Shown: positions 1 to 9,099 of the stretch, one piece after another
Layout of the letters: each line of letters opens with the position of its first letter
Numbering within the stretch: position 1 is the first letter of the stretch
Notes under the pieces: generated by a model
Database searches by the model: none
Seen by the model: the letters and a program-made list of their open reading frames with translations, nothing else
What the model was told of the DNA's origin: nothing
Origin: Promethearchaeota archaeon
Lineage (GTDB): Archaea; Asgardarchaeota; Lokiarchaeia; Sigynarchaeales; SOKP01
Direction of reading: 5' to 3'
NCBI GenBank assembly: GCA_013375495.1
Contig: JABXKC010000018.1
Span: 10,161 to 74,160, forward strand
Length of the DNA: 64,000 nucleotides
Program-made: the position numbers and the translations under genes

Positions 1-228
1 GTTCGGTTTTTCGTCTAAATCTTCAATAATATTAACATTAATTACTTGCTTATTGTCAAGCGAGTTTTGATACAATGTCAAACCCTTAGATTTTATTGCT
101 TGAGCATTTTTTCCTCGCGCCAATAAATAGACTTTATTGTAGATAGGAGTTAACCACCCACAAACAGAAGCACCTATTGCGCCAGCTCCATAAATAACAA
201 CATCAGGTAGATTTAGATTTTCTTCCAT
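1..228 (-). CDS. Ketopantoate reductase-like protein (PanE/ApbA family), N-terminal part
   Basis: This partial gene runs off the left edge, so only the first 76 residues are visible. Residues 9-22 form the start of a Rossmann fold, with beta strand PDVVIYG followed by the dinucleotide motif GAGAIGA. A second strand, KVYLLARG, ends in an Arg as in NADP-binding ketopantoate reductases, which reduce 2-dehydropantoate to pantoate in pantothenate/CoA synthesis. The start is the only ATG in frame. Other 6-phosphogluconate-fold dehydrogenases begin similarly, so the exact substrate is not certain from this fragment. It is divergent from the next gene with about 165 bases between them. Confidence 0.7.
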   Translation of the reverse strand, partial: MEENLNLPDVVIYGAGAIGASVCGWLTPIYNKVYLLARGKNAQAIKSKGLTLYQNSLDNKQVINVNIIEDLDEKPN

Positions 229-392
229 TGAATTACGAACCTCGTTCTTAATAATATTTAAATGATAATTAAGAAATTGATATATATTTAATTTATGGAC
301 AATTTTTCCTATTTGTACCCTAGAATCTAATCTCAATTTTCGATTTAGGCTTAAATTAACTTTTTTAGTCTTGTTTCTTTTACTTTTATAAG

Positions 393-1115
393 ATGGAAGG
401 GGTTAACATTTGGGAAAATGCCGATTGGACTATACAGGCACGTAATATTGTTAATGCTGTTTCAAAATTCCCTGAAGATTCTAAAATAATTTTAGTTCTG
501 CGGCATTCTCATCGTAACAATCCTACAGAATCTGAATCGATCCACGAGTTAAAATTAACACCTCAAGGTCATCAAATTGCTCAAATTTTTGGTCAAGGGT
601 TACCCAAATCGAGGCCAATCAGATTGTTTCATAGTGTTGTTGAACGTTGCCAAGAAACAGCAGAAGATATTTTAACGGGATTTGAAAGTGTTGGAGGAAA
701 GGGAAAATTAAAAGGAACACTAACTCCGCTGTTTCATGCGGGAACCGCTCCAAGATTCTTTTTAAACTTATTTAAAAACGGATCTCCGCTCGAATTTATG
801 TATCGCTGGGCAGTTGGTTTTTATTCTCCTGAGAAGATAACCCCATTTCAAACATATTGTCAAAATGCAGCAGATGTTATATGGAAAGGAACAAACAGCG
901 CTCAAGAACGAGGGATAGATATCCACATTACTCACGATATTTTTCTAATCGCTTTAAGATACGGATGGTTTGGATTACCTCCTGACCCGGAATGGGTTCC
1001 TTTCTTAGGTGGTGTTGCATTCATTTTAACAGAAAACGAAATAGAACTATTTGATAAAGATCGTTTTCTCTCTATCCCTAATCCTTATTGGTGGAACAAT
1101 AACATTTCAAAATAG
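393..1115 (+). CDS. Histidine phosphatase superfamily protein (phosphoglycerate mutase-like)
   Basis: The protein has 240 residues. The catalytic histidine lies in an RHSHR motif at residues 37-41 (usual form RHG or RHA). A second-half HSVVERCQETAEDI segment gives the conserved Arg, and a late THD motif near residue 180 supplies the second catalytic His. These are the hallmarks of the histidine phosphatase clade, whose members hydrolyse phosphomonoesters through a phosphohistidine. The substrate cannot be read from sequence. There is no signal peptide, so it should act in the cytosol. It converges on the zinc-ribbon gene that follows. Confidence 0.75.
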   Translation: MEGVNIWENADWTIQARNIVNAVSKFPEDSKIILVLRHSHRNNPTESESIHELKLTPQGHQIAQIFGQGLPKSRPIRLFHSVVERCQETAEDILTGFESVGGKGKLKGTLTPLFHAGTAPRFFLNLFKNGSPLEFMYRWAVGFYSPEKITPFQTYCQNAADVIWKGTNSAQERGIDIHITHDIFLIALRYGWFGLPPDPEWVPFLGGVAFILTENEIELFDKDRFLSIPNPYWWNNNISK

Positions 1116-1122
1116 AAAGAGT

Positions 1123-1536
1123 TTAAAACTCAAACCTGCACTTAGTGCAAACTTTCTTTTTCATGTAAATCCTTCTCGGAGCATAACAAATTATACGGGT
1201 TTTGTCATCAACTTCTTTAATGGAAAAACCCTGTGCTCCACAATTTGGACATTTTCTTTTATTTTGTCTAAGACTTGTATCAGTAGGAACAACAGTAGCA
1301 ACAACCTCTTTTGGTATTCTAATGGTTTCGGCTTGGGGGCTTTTATATTGGACAGGTTTTGAATGTTGCTGCAATTTCTGGATTTGAGCTTTTAGTTGGA
1401 AATTTTCATCTTTTAATAAACTTATTTGAAGTTCACTTTTCTCCAGAAGTGCGAATAATTCTGAAATTTGTGTCTCTAATTGGCTAAGTTCCTCCTCATA
1501 TTCTGGCGGTAAGTCATCTAGATTATTAAACATCAT
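1123..1536 (-). CDS. Coiled-coil protein with C-terminal zinc ribbon
   Basis: The protein has 137 residues. Residues 8-60 are a long charged coiled coil with a heptad-like Leu/Ile spacing. A Pro/Gln-rich linker follows, then a C-terminal zinc ribbon with one CPNC pair (about 99-102) and a second CTKC pair (about 130-133). Such a layout suits a dimeric nucleic-acid or protein-binding adaptor, but I do not recognise a named family. A GAGGT Shine-Dalgarno sequence lies before the ATG. The two leading methionines leave a one-codon ambiguity at the start. Confidence 0.7.
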   Translation of the reverse strand: MMFNNLDDLPPEYEEELSQLETQISELFALLEKSELQISLLKDENFQLKAQIQKLQQHSKPVQYKSPQAETIRIPKEVVATVVPTDTSLRQNKRKCPNCGAQGFSIKEVDDKTRIICYAPRRIYMKKKVCTKCRFEF

Positions 1537-1669
1537 TTATTCATATACCTCGTGGTTTTTACAGTAATGTATTTCTAAACCTAAATAAGACTTATGTTAG
1601 ATTAAAATATATAGTTTATTCATCCACAAAAAAAAATTATTTATAAACGAGAAATCAAAATATAGAATT

Positions 1670-2617
1670 ATGAAGAAAAAATACTATTTACTTATATATC
1701 TAATTCTTACTCTCTTCGCGATATTAGTAATTTACTTATCTACTTGGACACAAGTAGTTAAAAATCTAATTCTAATAAATATTATTGTGTATATAATACG
1801 CAAGCCTCTGATTAGTATTACAGCGTTTATCACTAAAAAGCGTTCTTACCGAACTAGTGTTGCTCTTAGCGTAACCATAATCTGGGGTATATTTTTATTC
1901 TGGTTTCTGATTGAATTTGATCCTACACTCTTTTTTGCTATAGTGCCGTTCTTAGTAGTAGCAGTTTCCTTAAACTTCAAAAATATAATCAATAATATTG
2001 TCTCAGGAGCACTCTTATTATCCTCAGACCAATTTGAAATTGGAGACTTAATCGAGACAAATGAAATTCAAGGAATTGTAAAGGAGATCAATTTAAATTA
2101 CATGAAGATACGGGAATTTGACGGAGTCAGTATTGTTATCCCAAATAGTAATGTGTATGGGTTTACAACAGTTAAATTTACTCACAATAAATTTAAAATA
2201 TTCGAACCGTTGAAGAGAGAAGAATTTCGTAAAAAAAGACATTATAGAGAGTATTTAAAACTAATTAATAAGATTTTAACCGCTCAAATAAAAACAACAA
2301 CTTATGTTAAAAAATTGGAACTTTTAGGAAGCATAGATCCCAATCTACTCGATGAAATGTTAATGTATGTCTTTAAGGTCTACGAACCAATATTTGGAAT
2401 AATACCTGATTACGCAATCGATACGACAAGATTCGAACGTGTTCGTATAATGCTATATGTGAAATCAAGTAATCCTACAATAATTTTAAACTATATAGAT
2501 TCCTTTTTAAGAGATATTCTATTTACTTTATACCCTGATAGAATTTATAGAGATTGGGAAAAATATCAACAGCAAATCGCAGAAGCAAAATTAGAGAACG
2601 AGGGTGATGAAAAATAG
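1670..2617 (+). CDS. MscS-type mechanosensitive channel protein (first of pair)
   Basis: The protein has 315 residues. Hydrophobic helices lie at about 5-25, 27-45, 62-82 and 85-105. The last is followed by the MscS signature region: a small-residue-rich pore helix, then the sequence FEIGDLIETNEIQGIVKEI that starts the beta domain (compare FKVGDxI...GxVexI). The remaining C-terminal half is a soluble alpha/beta domain. MscS channels release solutes on membrane stretch. The gene is followed immediately by a second MscS gene in the same direction, so the two may be co-transcribed and could form a mixed channel; that is inference. Confidence 0.8.
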   Translation: MKKKYYLLIYLILTLFAILVIYLSTWTQVVKNLILINIIVYIIRKPLISITAFITKKRSYRTSVALSVTIIWGIFLFWFLIEFDPTLFFAIVPFLVVAVSLNFKNIINNIVSGALLLSSDQFEIGDLIETNEIQGIVKEINLNYMKIREFDGVSIVIPNSNVYGFTTVKFTHNKFKIFEPLKREEFRKKRHYREYLKLINKILTAQIKTTTYVKKLELLGSIDPNLLDEMLMYVFKVYEPIFGIIPDYAIDTTRFERVRIMLYVKSSNPTIILNYIDSFLRDILFTLYPDRIYRDWEKYQQQIAEAKLENEGDEK

Positions 2618-2658
2618 AATCAATATTTGAAACCGATATTCTTGCTCTTATTTTTGTC

Positions 2659-3522
2659 GTGTTAATTGCGTTTGTATTATATATATTTAATAGACTCCTC
2701 TCAATTCTTTTTAATCGTTTAGTCAGAATTCCTAAAGCGAGGAGGAATAAAATAATATTCGCTTTTAGAATTATATCAATTTTTATTTTAATATATTTTA
2801 TAATTAATGGGTTTCCATCTTTCACTACCCTTCCAACAGAATATACTGCAATAATAACGGGAGCTGTAAGCACGGCATTAGCATTCGTATCTAGTGGCGT
2901 CTTTTCGAATTTTATAGCCGGAGTACTAATATGGATAGTAGATCCTTTCGACATCGGAGATGTGGTTAAAATAGGGGGTTATAAAGGCGTAATAAAATCT
3001 ATAACGCTGAGTAAAGTAGTCATTGAAACTATGGATCGTATAATCGTAGAGATTTCTAACTCTGATGTTGCTTCTTCAATTGTATTGAATTATACGATAA
3101 AGCTAGCTTCGAGAAAAAAATATATGCACTTTAAAAGACAAATACGATCACCCCAGGACATAGGAACTGCACGAATAGATATCGATGTTTACAACGAAGA
3201 AGTTAGAAAGCAAGAAGAAGCCGATCTCAAAGACTTCTTTAATTTGTTCTCGGAGGCGAATCAAGACGTAGTAGATACCTACAATTTTAAAATGCGAGTA
3301 CCTTACGCTCATTTCCGAATTGTTGTTGATAAATTTAACGATATTTGCGCGAAATATGGAGATATATTTGGAATTAGACCGAGATTTCATGTTATAGATT
3401 ACAGCAATGAAATTACGATAAAATTTCGAATTTTAACCTTGGATTCCAATAAAATACTAAAATATCAACCAGAATTTGCAAAAGAGCTCTATAAAGCTAT
3501 TTTAAGCAAAATAGAGTTATAA
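2659..3522 (+). CDS. MscS-type mechanosensitive channel protein (second of pair)
   Basis: The protein has at least 287 residues. It shows three hydrophobic helices, a pore-like segment rich in Ala/Ser/Gly (about residues 70-90), then the beta-domain signature DPFDIGDVVKIGGYKGVIKSI. The start is doubtful. The GTG used here falls inside the first membrane helix, while the open frame continues back to base 2611, overlapping the end of the upstream gene, with residues that complete the helix. That extension holds no ATG, GTG or TTG, only ATA at 2614. Either a rare start is used or the assembly has a small error here. Confidence 0.75.
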   Translation: MLIAFVLYIFNRLLSILFNRLVRIPKARRNKIIFAFRIISIFILIYFIINGFPSFTTLPTEYTAIITGAVSTALAFVSSGVFSNFIAGVLIWIVDPFDIGDVVKIGGYKGVIKSITLSKVVIETMDRIIVEISNSDVASSIVLNYTIKLASRKKYMHFKRQIRSPQDIGTARIDIDVYNEEVRKQEEADLKDFFNLFSEANQDVVDTYNFKMRVPYAHFRIVVDKFNDICAKYGDIFGIRPRFHVIDYSNEITIKFRILTLDSNKILKYQPEFAKELYKAILSKIEL

Positions 3523-3651
3523 TAAAGCTAAAACTTCTATATTCTTATCTTTTTTTTATTTATAATTTTTTAGGAAAATCTTCATATAGAAATGTTAATT
3601 GTATATAGCGTTAATACACCCTAAAATAACTACAATAAGAGTAGAAAAAAA

Positions 3652-5019
3652 ATGGATATAAATAACTCAACAAAAATACTTCCTTTAATTGATCAATATC
3701 CCACAGTTTACGATGAATTATATAAACTTTCTTCTAAAGCTAAAAGATTTAAAAATCCAATCGTAAGAAAGACGATAGGAAAAAAAGCAACGCTTGAAAT
3801 GGTTTCAGTAATATTGGAAGTTCCTTTGGAAAGAATAATTTCTACTGTTAAGAGCGCTATTGAAGCTAGTGCTGATATTCCTCCAGAAAAAGATCGAAAA
3901 GAATTGCTCAAAAAGTTATTGCTTGATATGCATAAAGGTGTCGATGTTGAAACATTAAAAGCTCAATTTAAAGAAGCTGTTGGCGACATAACATCTTATG
4001 AAATCGGTCAGTTAGAACAGCAACTTATAAACGAAGGACACTTAGATCCGAAAGAGATCACTAAATTAAGCGATTTACATGTAGAATTATTTAGGGATTC
4101 TTTAGATATGAAAGAAGAGTATGACACCATTCCCGGGCATCCAATCCATACCTATCTACAAGAAAACATGGAGATTGCGAATTTAGTACGACAAATCAGA
4201 ATAGCCTCGGAATCCGATAAAATTGAGCTCTTTCGTAAATTAGGAGAGATTAATTTACATTACGCTAGAAAGGAAAACCAATTATTTCCTATCCTTGAGA
4301 AACATGAAATTTCTGGACCTCCTCAGGTCATGTGGGCTGTACACGATGAGATACGACCTTTGCTAAAATCAACGCAACTTGAAGAAATGGAATTAGCTCT
4401 ACAAAAAATAGAAGATATGATCTACAAAGAGGAACACATTCTATTTCCCATGACATTGGAGTTTTTTAGCGAGTCTGATTGGATAAGCGTTCGCGATGGT
4501 GAAGAGGAAATAGGCTTTGTGTTTGGAGTTACACCCGGCGATCAATGGAAACCAATTACTCCTGCTGATCTTCATAAAACTCCACTTGCGGAACCTGTAA
4601 AGGCTGAAGTTGCTCTCAACTTAGACATTGGAAATTTAACTATAGACCAAATTAATGTGATGTTAAAAACCTTACCAGTTGATTTAACTTTTGTGAATGA
4701 AAATGATGAAGTAGCATATTACTCCGATGCAGAAGATCGAATTTTCCCAAGAAGCCGGGGAATCATTGGTCGAAAGGTTCAAAAATGCCATCCTCCTGAC
4801 AGTGTTGATGTTGTAGAAGATATCTTAGAGAAATTTAAATCAGGAGATAAAAAAGTAGCAGAATTCTGGATACAAGCTGGTGACGCGTTTATATTGATAC
4901 GATATTTTGCTATGCATGATGACACTGGGAACTATGTTGGAACATTAGAAGTCTCCCAAGAAATCTCCCGGTTACGATCCCTTGAAGGAGAAAGACGCCT
5001 TGTTCAATGGGGCAATTAA
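3652..5019 (+). CDS. DUF438 / hemerythrin / PAS domain protein
   Basis: The protein has 455 residues. The N-terminal part (1-140) is helical and matches the DUF1858/DUF438 type. Residues about 155-300 are a hemerythrin-like four-helix bundle with the metal-ligand pattern HPIHTY...HYARKENQLFP...VHDEIRP...EEHILFP. The C-terminal part (325-440) is a PAS domain with FPRSRGIIGRKVQKCHPP, typical of the PAS version in these proteins. The family is common in anaerobes and is thought to sense oxygen or nitric oxide through the di-iron site or a PAS ligand; the output is unknown. It is transcribed alone. Confidence 0.85.
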   Translation: MDINNSTKILPLIDQYPTVYDELYKLSSKAKRFKNPIVRKTIGKKATLEMVSVILEVPLERIISTVKSAIEASADIPPEKDRKELLKKLLLDMHKGVDVETLKAQFKEAVGDITSYEIGQLEQQLINEGHLDPKEITKLSDLHVELFRDSLDMKEEYDTIPGHPIHTYLQENMEIANLVRQIRIASESDKIELFRKLGEINLHYARKENQLFPILEKHEISGPPQVMWAVHDEIRPLLKSTQLEEMELALQKIEDMIYKEEHILFPMTLEFFSESDWISVRDGEEEIGFVFGVTPGDQWKPITPADLHKTPLAEPVKAEVALNLDIGNLTIDQINVMLKTLPVDLTFVNENDEVAYYSDAEDRIFPRSRGIIGRKVQKCHPPDSVDVVEDILEKFKSGDKKVAEFWIQAGDAFILIRYFAMHDDTGNYVGTLEVSQEISRLRSLEGERRLVQWGN

Positions 5020-5051
5020 ATTAAAAAATAATGCTCATGATTATTCTGATT

Positions 5052-6083
5052 TTAAGAATAATTAGTTTCTTTTCCACAATACGGACATATTTTTGCACCA
5101 TATTCAATTAACTCTTCACAGAATCGACACTTCATTCTTAATCCTCTGCGTGATAAGATGTTTGTTTTATTAGATAAATCGTTAAGAAAATCTGTCGCTG
5201 TATCTTGATTAATAATTAAATAATCTCCATCTATTAAAAAATTAAACTGCTTAGCCCATTGGAAAACCTTTTCAGTAAATAGCTTATCGTCCATATCTAA
5301 TGCCGTTCTAACCATATCAAGCCTTAATTTATGTGAAACTTCCATCATCGATTTAATCCGATCAATTTTTTCTTTTTCCTCTTTTTCTAATCTTTTCTGC
5401 TCTGACGATTTGTATATTTTAGCCTGATTAATTAGCTCAAGTAATCTTTCTGTTTTAGCTCTGTTTATTGTATACCTCCCGATATGTTTTTTAAGTGTTG
5501 TAAACGAGTAAAATTTGCCGTCTTTTGTTTGAATTTTTACGGCAGGACTTGATTTTGATGAATCGTTTGAGATATTAATAATATTTAAGATAGATATTTG
5601 AGTTATCGATTTCTCTATAAAAGGTTTAAACGATAAGTAATCCTCATTTAGAAAGATTACTCCAGTTAACGCATCAGAAGTAATAATTACCTCATCCGAA
5701 TCGTTATGCTTGAGACTCCCTATAGTTTCAAATAGAATGGGGCTTTCTTTTTTAAATGTACTGCGCGTCAGTTCCCTAAATAGATCTTCGGTTGCTTTTT
5801 TTGAAGTAGTAAGCGAATGTTTCTCTTTTTTGTGGGGATAAAAGGTGTAACTAATACCTTGGACACTTATTAATTCTATAGTCGGAAGTTTGAATCGATT
5901 TTTTACCGAGAAATTTTCAATATTGTTCGTTCTCAAATGAAACAAAATGTTGTCTTTTTCGGATTTAAACAAGAATTCCTTATCCGTCAAAGTAATTGTT
6001 CCTCTGGACTTTCGAGAAATTAAAGCCCTATATGATGTTTGACCCGAGGTAAAATTACCATACGATTCGAAAAGGATTACCAT
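5052..6083 (-). CDS. Protein with two PH/GRAM-like domains, a winged-helix-like segment and a zinc ribbon
   Basis: The protein has 343 residues and no clear family. Residues about 20-110 and 125-220 each read as a seven-strand plus C-terminal-helix unit (strands such as GTITLTDKEFLFKS and GVIFLNEDYLSFKPF, then a closing helix), which is the pattern of bacterial PH or GRAM domains. A basic/acidic helix follows, then a PCI- or winged-helix-like segment (about 245-305). The last 25 residues form a zinc ribbon, CRFCEE...CPYC. PH-like plus zinc-ribbon layouts recall membrane-binding adaptors such as the GLUE/NZF part of Vps36. The similarity is architectural only. Confidence 0.6.
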   Translation of the reverse strand: MVILFESYGNFTSGQTSYRALISRKSRGTITLTDKEFLFKSEKDNILFHLRTNNIENFSVKNRFKLPTIELISVQGISYTFYPHKKEKHSLTTSKKATEDLFRELTRSTFKKESPILFETIGSLKHNDSDEVIITSDALTGVIFLNEDYLSFKPFIEKSITQISILNIINISNDSSKSSPAVKIQTKDGKFYSFTTLKKHIGRYTINRAKTERLLELINQAKIYKSSEQKRLEKEEKEKIDRIKSMMEVSHKLRLDMVRTALDMDDKLFTEKVFQWAKQFNFLIDGDYLIINQDTATDFLNDLSNKTNILSRRGLRMKCRFCEELIEYGAKICPYCGKETNYS

Positions 6084-6291
6084 TTCACGTTCATAATAAA
6101 AATTTAGTCATTTATAATTTTCCATAATAACTATGATTTAAAAAGGATAATAAAAAAAAGGGGAAAAATCAAAAACTAATGAAAAGTAAAATTCTCCTCC
6201 CGTGAGTATTTTATGCGTTTCTATTATTCTGATGTTTCCTTAAATATTTCTTTCTCTTTTGAACGTTCTAAATTAATTACTAAATTAATTT

Positions 6292-6543
6292 TTAATAACG
6301 TCTTTCTGATCTAAAACTCTGACGCGGACCCTTTTCAACAACAGTTAGATTAGTTGCTTGAGGCCCCTTGTTACCTTCAGTAACTTCAAATTCCACAATG
6401 TCTCCTTCGTAAATGATTTTAAAATCATCATCTTCTCCTTGGATAGCAGAGAAGTGAACGAAAATATCGCCAGAACCATCTTCTCGAGTAATAAATCCAT
6501 AGCCTTTACGACTATCAAACCACTTTACTGTTCCTTTAACCAT
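6292..6543 (-). CDS. Cold-shock domain protein
   Basis: The protein is 83 residues, the usual length for the family. It carries the RNP1 motif KGYGFI and the RNP2 motif DIFVHFSAI of the CspA-type OB fold, plus the N-terminal KGTVKWFD and the closing [10 protein letters not shown]. It binds single-stranded RNA or DNA and acts as an RNA chaperone. A short Arg/Ser-rich tail (about 72-83) is added after the OB fold and may increase RNA affinity. It is transcribed alone, divergently from the next gene, with a 268-base shared upstream region that must hold both promoters. Confidence 0.95.
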   Translation of the reverse strand: MVKGTVKWFDSRKGYGFITREDGSGDIFVHFSAIQGEDDDFKIIYEGDIVEFEVTEGNKGPQATNLTVVEKGPRQSFRSERRY

Positions 6544-6811
6544 CGAAAAAACCTTTAAAACATATAGAGTATCTTTCTAAATCAATACTCTTCACCTAAG
6601 ATGTAACAATCATTTATAATAAACCTTGTTAAATTTGAATATAAGAAAGTATTAGAAATGAGTTTTAATTATGTTCTAAAGAATTTTTTAAAATTATAGA
6701 ATAAAATTTCTATCTTCAGATTAAAAAGTTATATATGAGATTTGATTTAAAATAATAACTCCCTAAACACAGAATATATTACTATCACCAAATCTTAATG
6801 GATGAGTTCTT

Positions 6812-7357
6812 ATGGCGAATTTGAGCGATCTAACCGTTTCTTTATTAGACAAGTTAGCAAAGGAAATCGGAATCAAACTTAACAAAAAAGATAAAAAAGA
6901 GGATAAAATTACTAAGATAATGGGCGCTGGTCTTGAAGAACTCCGACTTAACCAACTCATCCAAAAGTATTACGGACAAAAATCCATACCTAAAAGAACC
7001 AGTAAAGAACAAATTTCAGAGTTAAAAGGTAGGGTTAAACTTCTTGAAGAACAGGTAAAATTCTTAATGTCAGAAATAAGCGTATCAAAAATATCTTTAA
7101 TGAAAGAAGACAACGCTGAGATCTTAACCGTTACAACTGACTTAGCTGAAATTAAGAAATTTATTAAATCAATTATATCTCCGGGAGAATCGATTACAAT
7201 CGATGAGTTAATAGAAATAAATGAAATTCAAAAAATACCGTTAATTACTTTAAAGCACTCGATTTATGACCTTATTGACGAGAATGTGTTTGATGTTGCG
7301 GAAGGCAAATCAAGACAGAAAATCGGGGGAAAAATAGGATTACTAATAAGAAAGTAA
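6812..7357 (+). CDS. Hypothetical coiled-coil protein with winged-helix-like C terminus
   Basis: The protein has 181 residues. The N-terminal 50 residues (two helices separated by a lysine-rich turn) resemble a SAP-like helical unit. Residues about 67-90 form a coiled coil. The C-terminal 60 residues (SITIDELIEINEIQKIPLI, then a second helix and a short beta hairpin ending in a basic strand) resemble a winged helix. This could be a DNA- or RNA-binding protein, but I cannot assign it. It is followed by a nitroreductase gene on the same strand, 60 bases on. Confidence 0.65.
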   Translation: MANLSDLTVSLLDKLAKEIGIKLNKKDKKEDKITKIMGAGLEELRLNQLIQKYYGQKSIPKRTSKEQISELKGRVKLLEEQVKFLMSEISVSKISLMKEDNAEILTVTTDLAEIKKFIKSIISPGESITIDELIEINEIQKIPLITLKHSIYDLIDENVFDVAEGKSRQKIGGKIGLLIRK

Positions 7358-7417
7358 TTAATTATAATGATTGAGTTAATTTATTATGAAACCTATTAAA
7401 TTATCAAAAAGGTTTTT

Positions 7418-7924
7418 ATGATGAGCAAAAACGAACAAATAAGATTATTAAAAGAAAGAAGAAGTATACGAAGATACGATTCCCGCCCTATAGAAGACGC
7501 TATTCTTACTCAAATATTTGAGATCACTGGTTGGTGCTGGAGTGCTGTAAATCGACAACCTTGGAAATTTTACGTAATTCGAAATAAAGAACTTATTTCT
7601 AAAGTGGCTAAGGAATGTACGACTGGAACATTTGCAGCTGAAGCACCGGTATTAGTAGCACTTGTAGGCGATGTTGATGCACAACCAAATTGGTATATTC
7701 ACGATTTAAGTTTTGTTTCATTGCAAATGGCTTTAGCTGCTTGGACTTTTGGTGTTGGAACCTGCTTTATCGGAAATATTAATAGAGATAAAGTAAAGGA
7801 GCTATTAAATCTTAAAAAACGCGACTATTTATTAACCGTTCTTCCATTAGGATATCCTTTTGGGGGGATTCCTGAGCCAAGACCTCGGAAATCCTTAGAT
7901 AAAATTGTCAAATATATCGATTAA
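7418..7924 (+). CDS. Nitroreductase-family flavoprotein
   Basis: The protein has 168 residues, typical for small nitroreductases. It opens with the FMN-binding signature KERRSIRRYDSRPIE, followed by the helix ending SAVNRQPWKFYVI (second FMN-contact segment). The third conserved part is the FGVGTCFIGNI / LPLGYPFGGIPEPRPRKSLDKIV end region. These enzymes bind FMN as dimers and reduce nitro compounds, quinones or other electron acceptors with NAD(P)H or ferredoxin. The physiological substrate is not visible. Two successive ATG codons leave the start ambiguous by one residue. Confidence 0.85.
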   Translation: MMSKNEQIRLLKERRSIRRYDSRPIEDAILTQIFEITGWCWSAVNRQPWKFYVIRNKELISKVAKECTTGTFAAEAPVLVALVGDVDAQPNWYIHDLSFVSLQMALAAWTFGVGTCFIGNINRDKVKELLNLKKRDYLLTVLPLGYPFGGIPEPRPRKSLDKIVKYID

Positions 7925-7942
7925 CCCATAAACTGATCCTAA

Positions 7943-8107
7943 TATATAATTTTTTCCCTTTCAGAAGGATATATTAAATCTACAATGGAATTCGTGAATA
8001 CTCTCAAAAATTTAGGTTATATTAAAAAGAACCTCAGAATTGACGATATTTTCGATCTTACATTCGGACAAGAAGTACATCCTGAACCGGAACACTATTC
8101 TAAATAA
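7943..8107 (+). pseudogene. Remnant of an NMT1/SsuA-type substrate-binding protein (C-terminal end)
   Basis: An open stretch of 54 codons ends at a TAA. It contains the run GYIKSTMEFVNTLKNLGYI, then LRIDDIFDLTFGQEVHPEP. This reads like the last helix and tail of NMT1/ThiY/SsuA-type periplasmic binding proteins (pattern sxeyikxxmeFxxxLxxlGYi...iDDifDLsF). No upstream part of such a protein is present; the frame is closed by a stop at 7940. It could instead be a 40-residue peptide starting at ATG 7985, but the abrupt start in a known tail pattern favours a fossil. Confidence 0.45.
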
Positions 8108-8126
8108 GAGATATAAAAAAAATTAA

Positions 8127-9002
8127 TTAGTTATTATTTCTTCTCCATATTAACGATGAGATTAAGCCGATAGAGACTAATAGCACCGGATAAACAATTA
8201 CTTCTAGTAAAGCAGGATTAGCATTATACCCAAATAGAGCTTTTAACAATGCTCCGATAATTTCTAAAAATTCAGGAGTTGCTGGATTCCCATCGGGAAA
8301 GCTTTCTGGCAAAATGTGTTTAATATTCCATACTTCATCAATAATCGGGGAGATTATTCCCGCTTCAATAAATTCGTGAATTCCATATGTAATTAATCCT
8401 GCGGCGAAAAGTACTAGCATTATATTAGTTATTTTGAAAAAGGTCCTTAAATTTATCGATTTTATACCATAGAAAATTAAAAGTCCTACTAGAATTGATA
8501 TTGCTAACCCGATAATTGAACCTAATATGACGCTAAATTGATTTAAAGAACTTATTGATGTAGCACCTGTTGTTAACAAAACTAATTCGATCCCTTCTCT
8601 AATTATAATGATGAATGTGGTAATCGAAATCGAAAACACTTTTTGAGTCTTGATTGAATTTTCTACTCTACCTTCGAGATTTTGTTTCATTTTTGGACCT
8701 TCCTTGCTAACCCATAACACTAATGTTAAAATGAAAATTCCTGATATGATAAATGTTGTTCCCTCAAATATCTCTTCAAGGATACCAGTAAATCCACCAA
8801 ATGCCATTGAGAATATTATAGCGAACGCTACACTCACGATTATTGCTAAAAAAATCCCTATATACACATACTTATAATAAATCTTTTGGTTAGTCTTCCT
8901 TAAGTATAACAATATTATTACAACGACTAACACTGCTTCTAATCCTTCTCTTAACGCTAAAAATAATGGGATTGATAAGTCAAGTATCAATTGATTAATC
9001 AT
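8127..9002 (-). CDS. FTR1-family iron permease
   Basis: The protein has 291 residues with about seven membrane helices. It has the two REGxE motifs that define the FTR1/EfeU family: REGLE near residue 18 in the first helix and REGIE near residue 135 in the fourth. In yeast Ftr1 and bacterial EfeU these acidic residues carry iron through the membrane. No multicopper oxidase or EfeO/EfeB partner is adjacent, so the oxidation state handled is unknown. The upstream region carries operator-like inverted repeats (see separate entries), which fits iron control. Confidence 0.88.
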   Translation of the reverse strand: MINQLILDLSIPLFLALREGLEAVLVVVIILLYLRKTNQKIYYKYVYIGIFLAIIVSVAFAIIFSMAFGGFTGILEEIFEGTTFIISGIFILTLVLWVSKEGPKMKQNLEGRVENSIKTQKVFSISITTFIIIIREGIELVLLTTGATSISSLNQFSVILGSIIGLAISILVGLLIFYGIKSINLRTFFKITNIMLVLFAAGLITYGIHEFIEAGIISPIIDEVWNIKHILPESFPDGNPATPEFLEIIGALLKALFGYNANPALLEVIVYPVLLVSIGLISSLIWRRNNN

Positions 9003-9073
9003 TATATAATCACCATACTTTGTGTTTTAATGTATGTTTCCTATGATTATAAAAATAGATTTAAGATTTAAAT

Positions 9074-9089
9074 ATTAGGCTTATCTAAT
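9074..9089. promoter_or_regulatory. Operator-like inverted repeat upstream of FTR1 (DtxR-type resemblance)
   Basis: ATTAGGCTTATCTAAT has 5-bp perfect arms (ATTAG/CTAAT) and resembles the TTAGGN(x)CCTAA class of DtxR/IdeR metal-regulator sites. It sits about 72 bases before the FTR1 start and next to an AT-rich TATA-like stretch (TTTAAATATT, 9067-9076). Iron control is inferred from the neighbour gene; the half-sites are imperfect beyond the outer 5 bp. Confidence 0.35.
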
Positions 9090-9099
9090 ATAATAAAAG

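Noticed and set aside
2523..2954. Reverse frame across the MscS gene junction
   Set aside because: It lies antisense to two well-supported MscS genes and shows no domain pattern.
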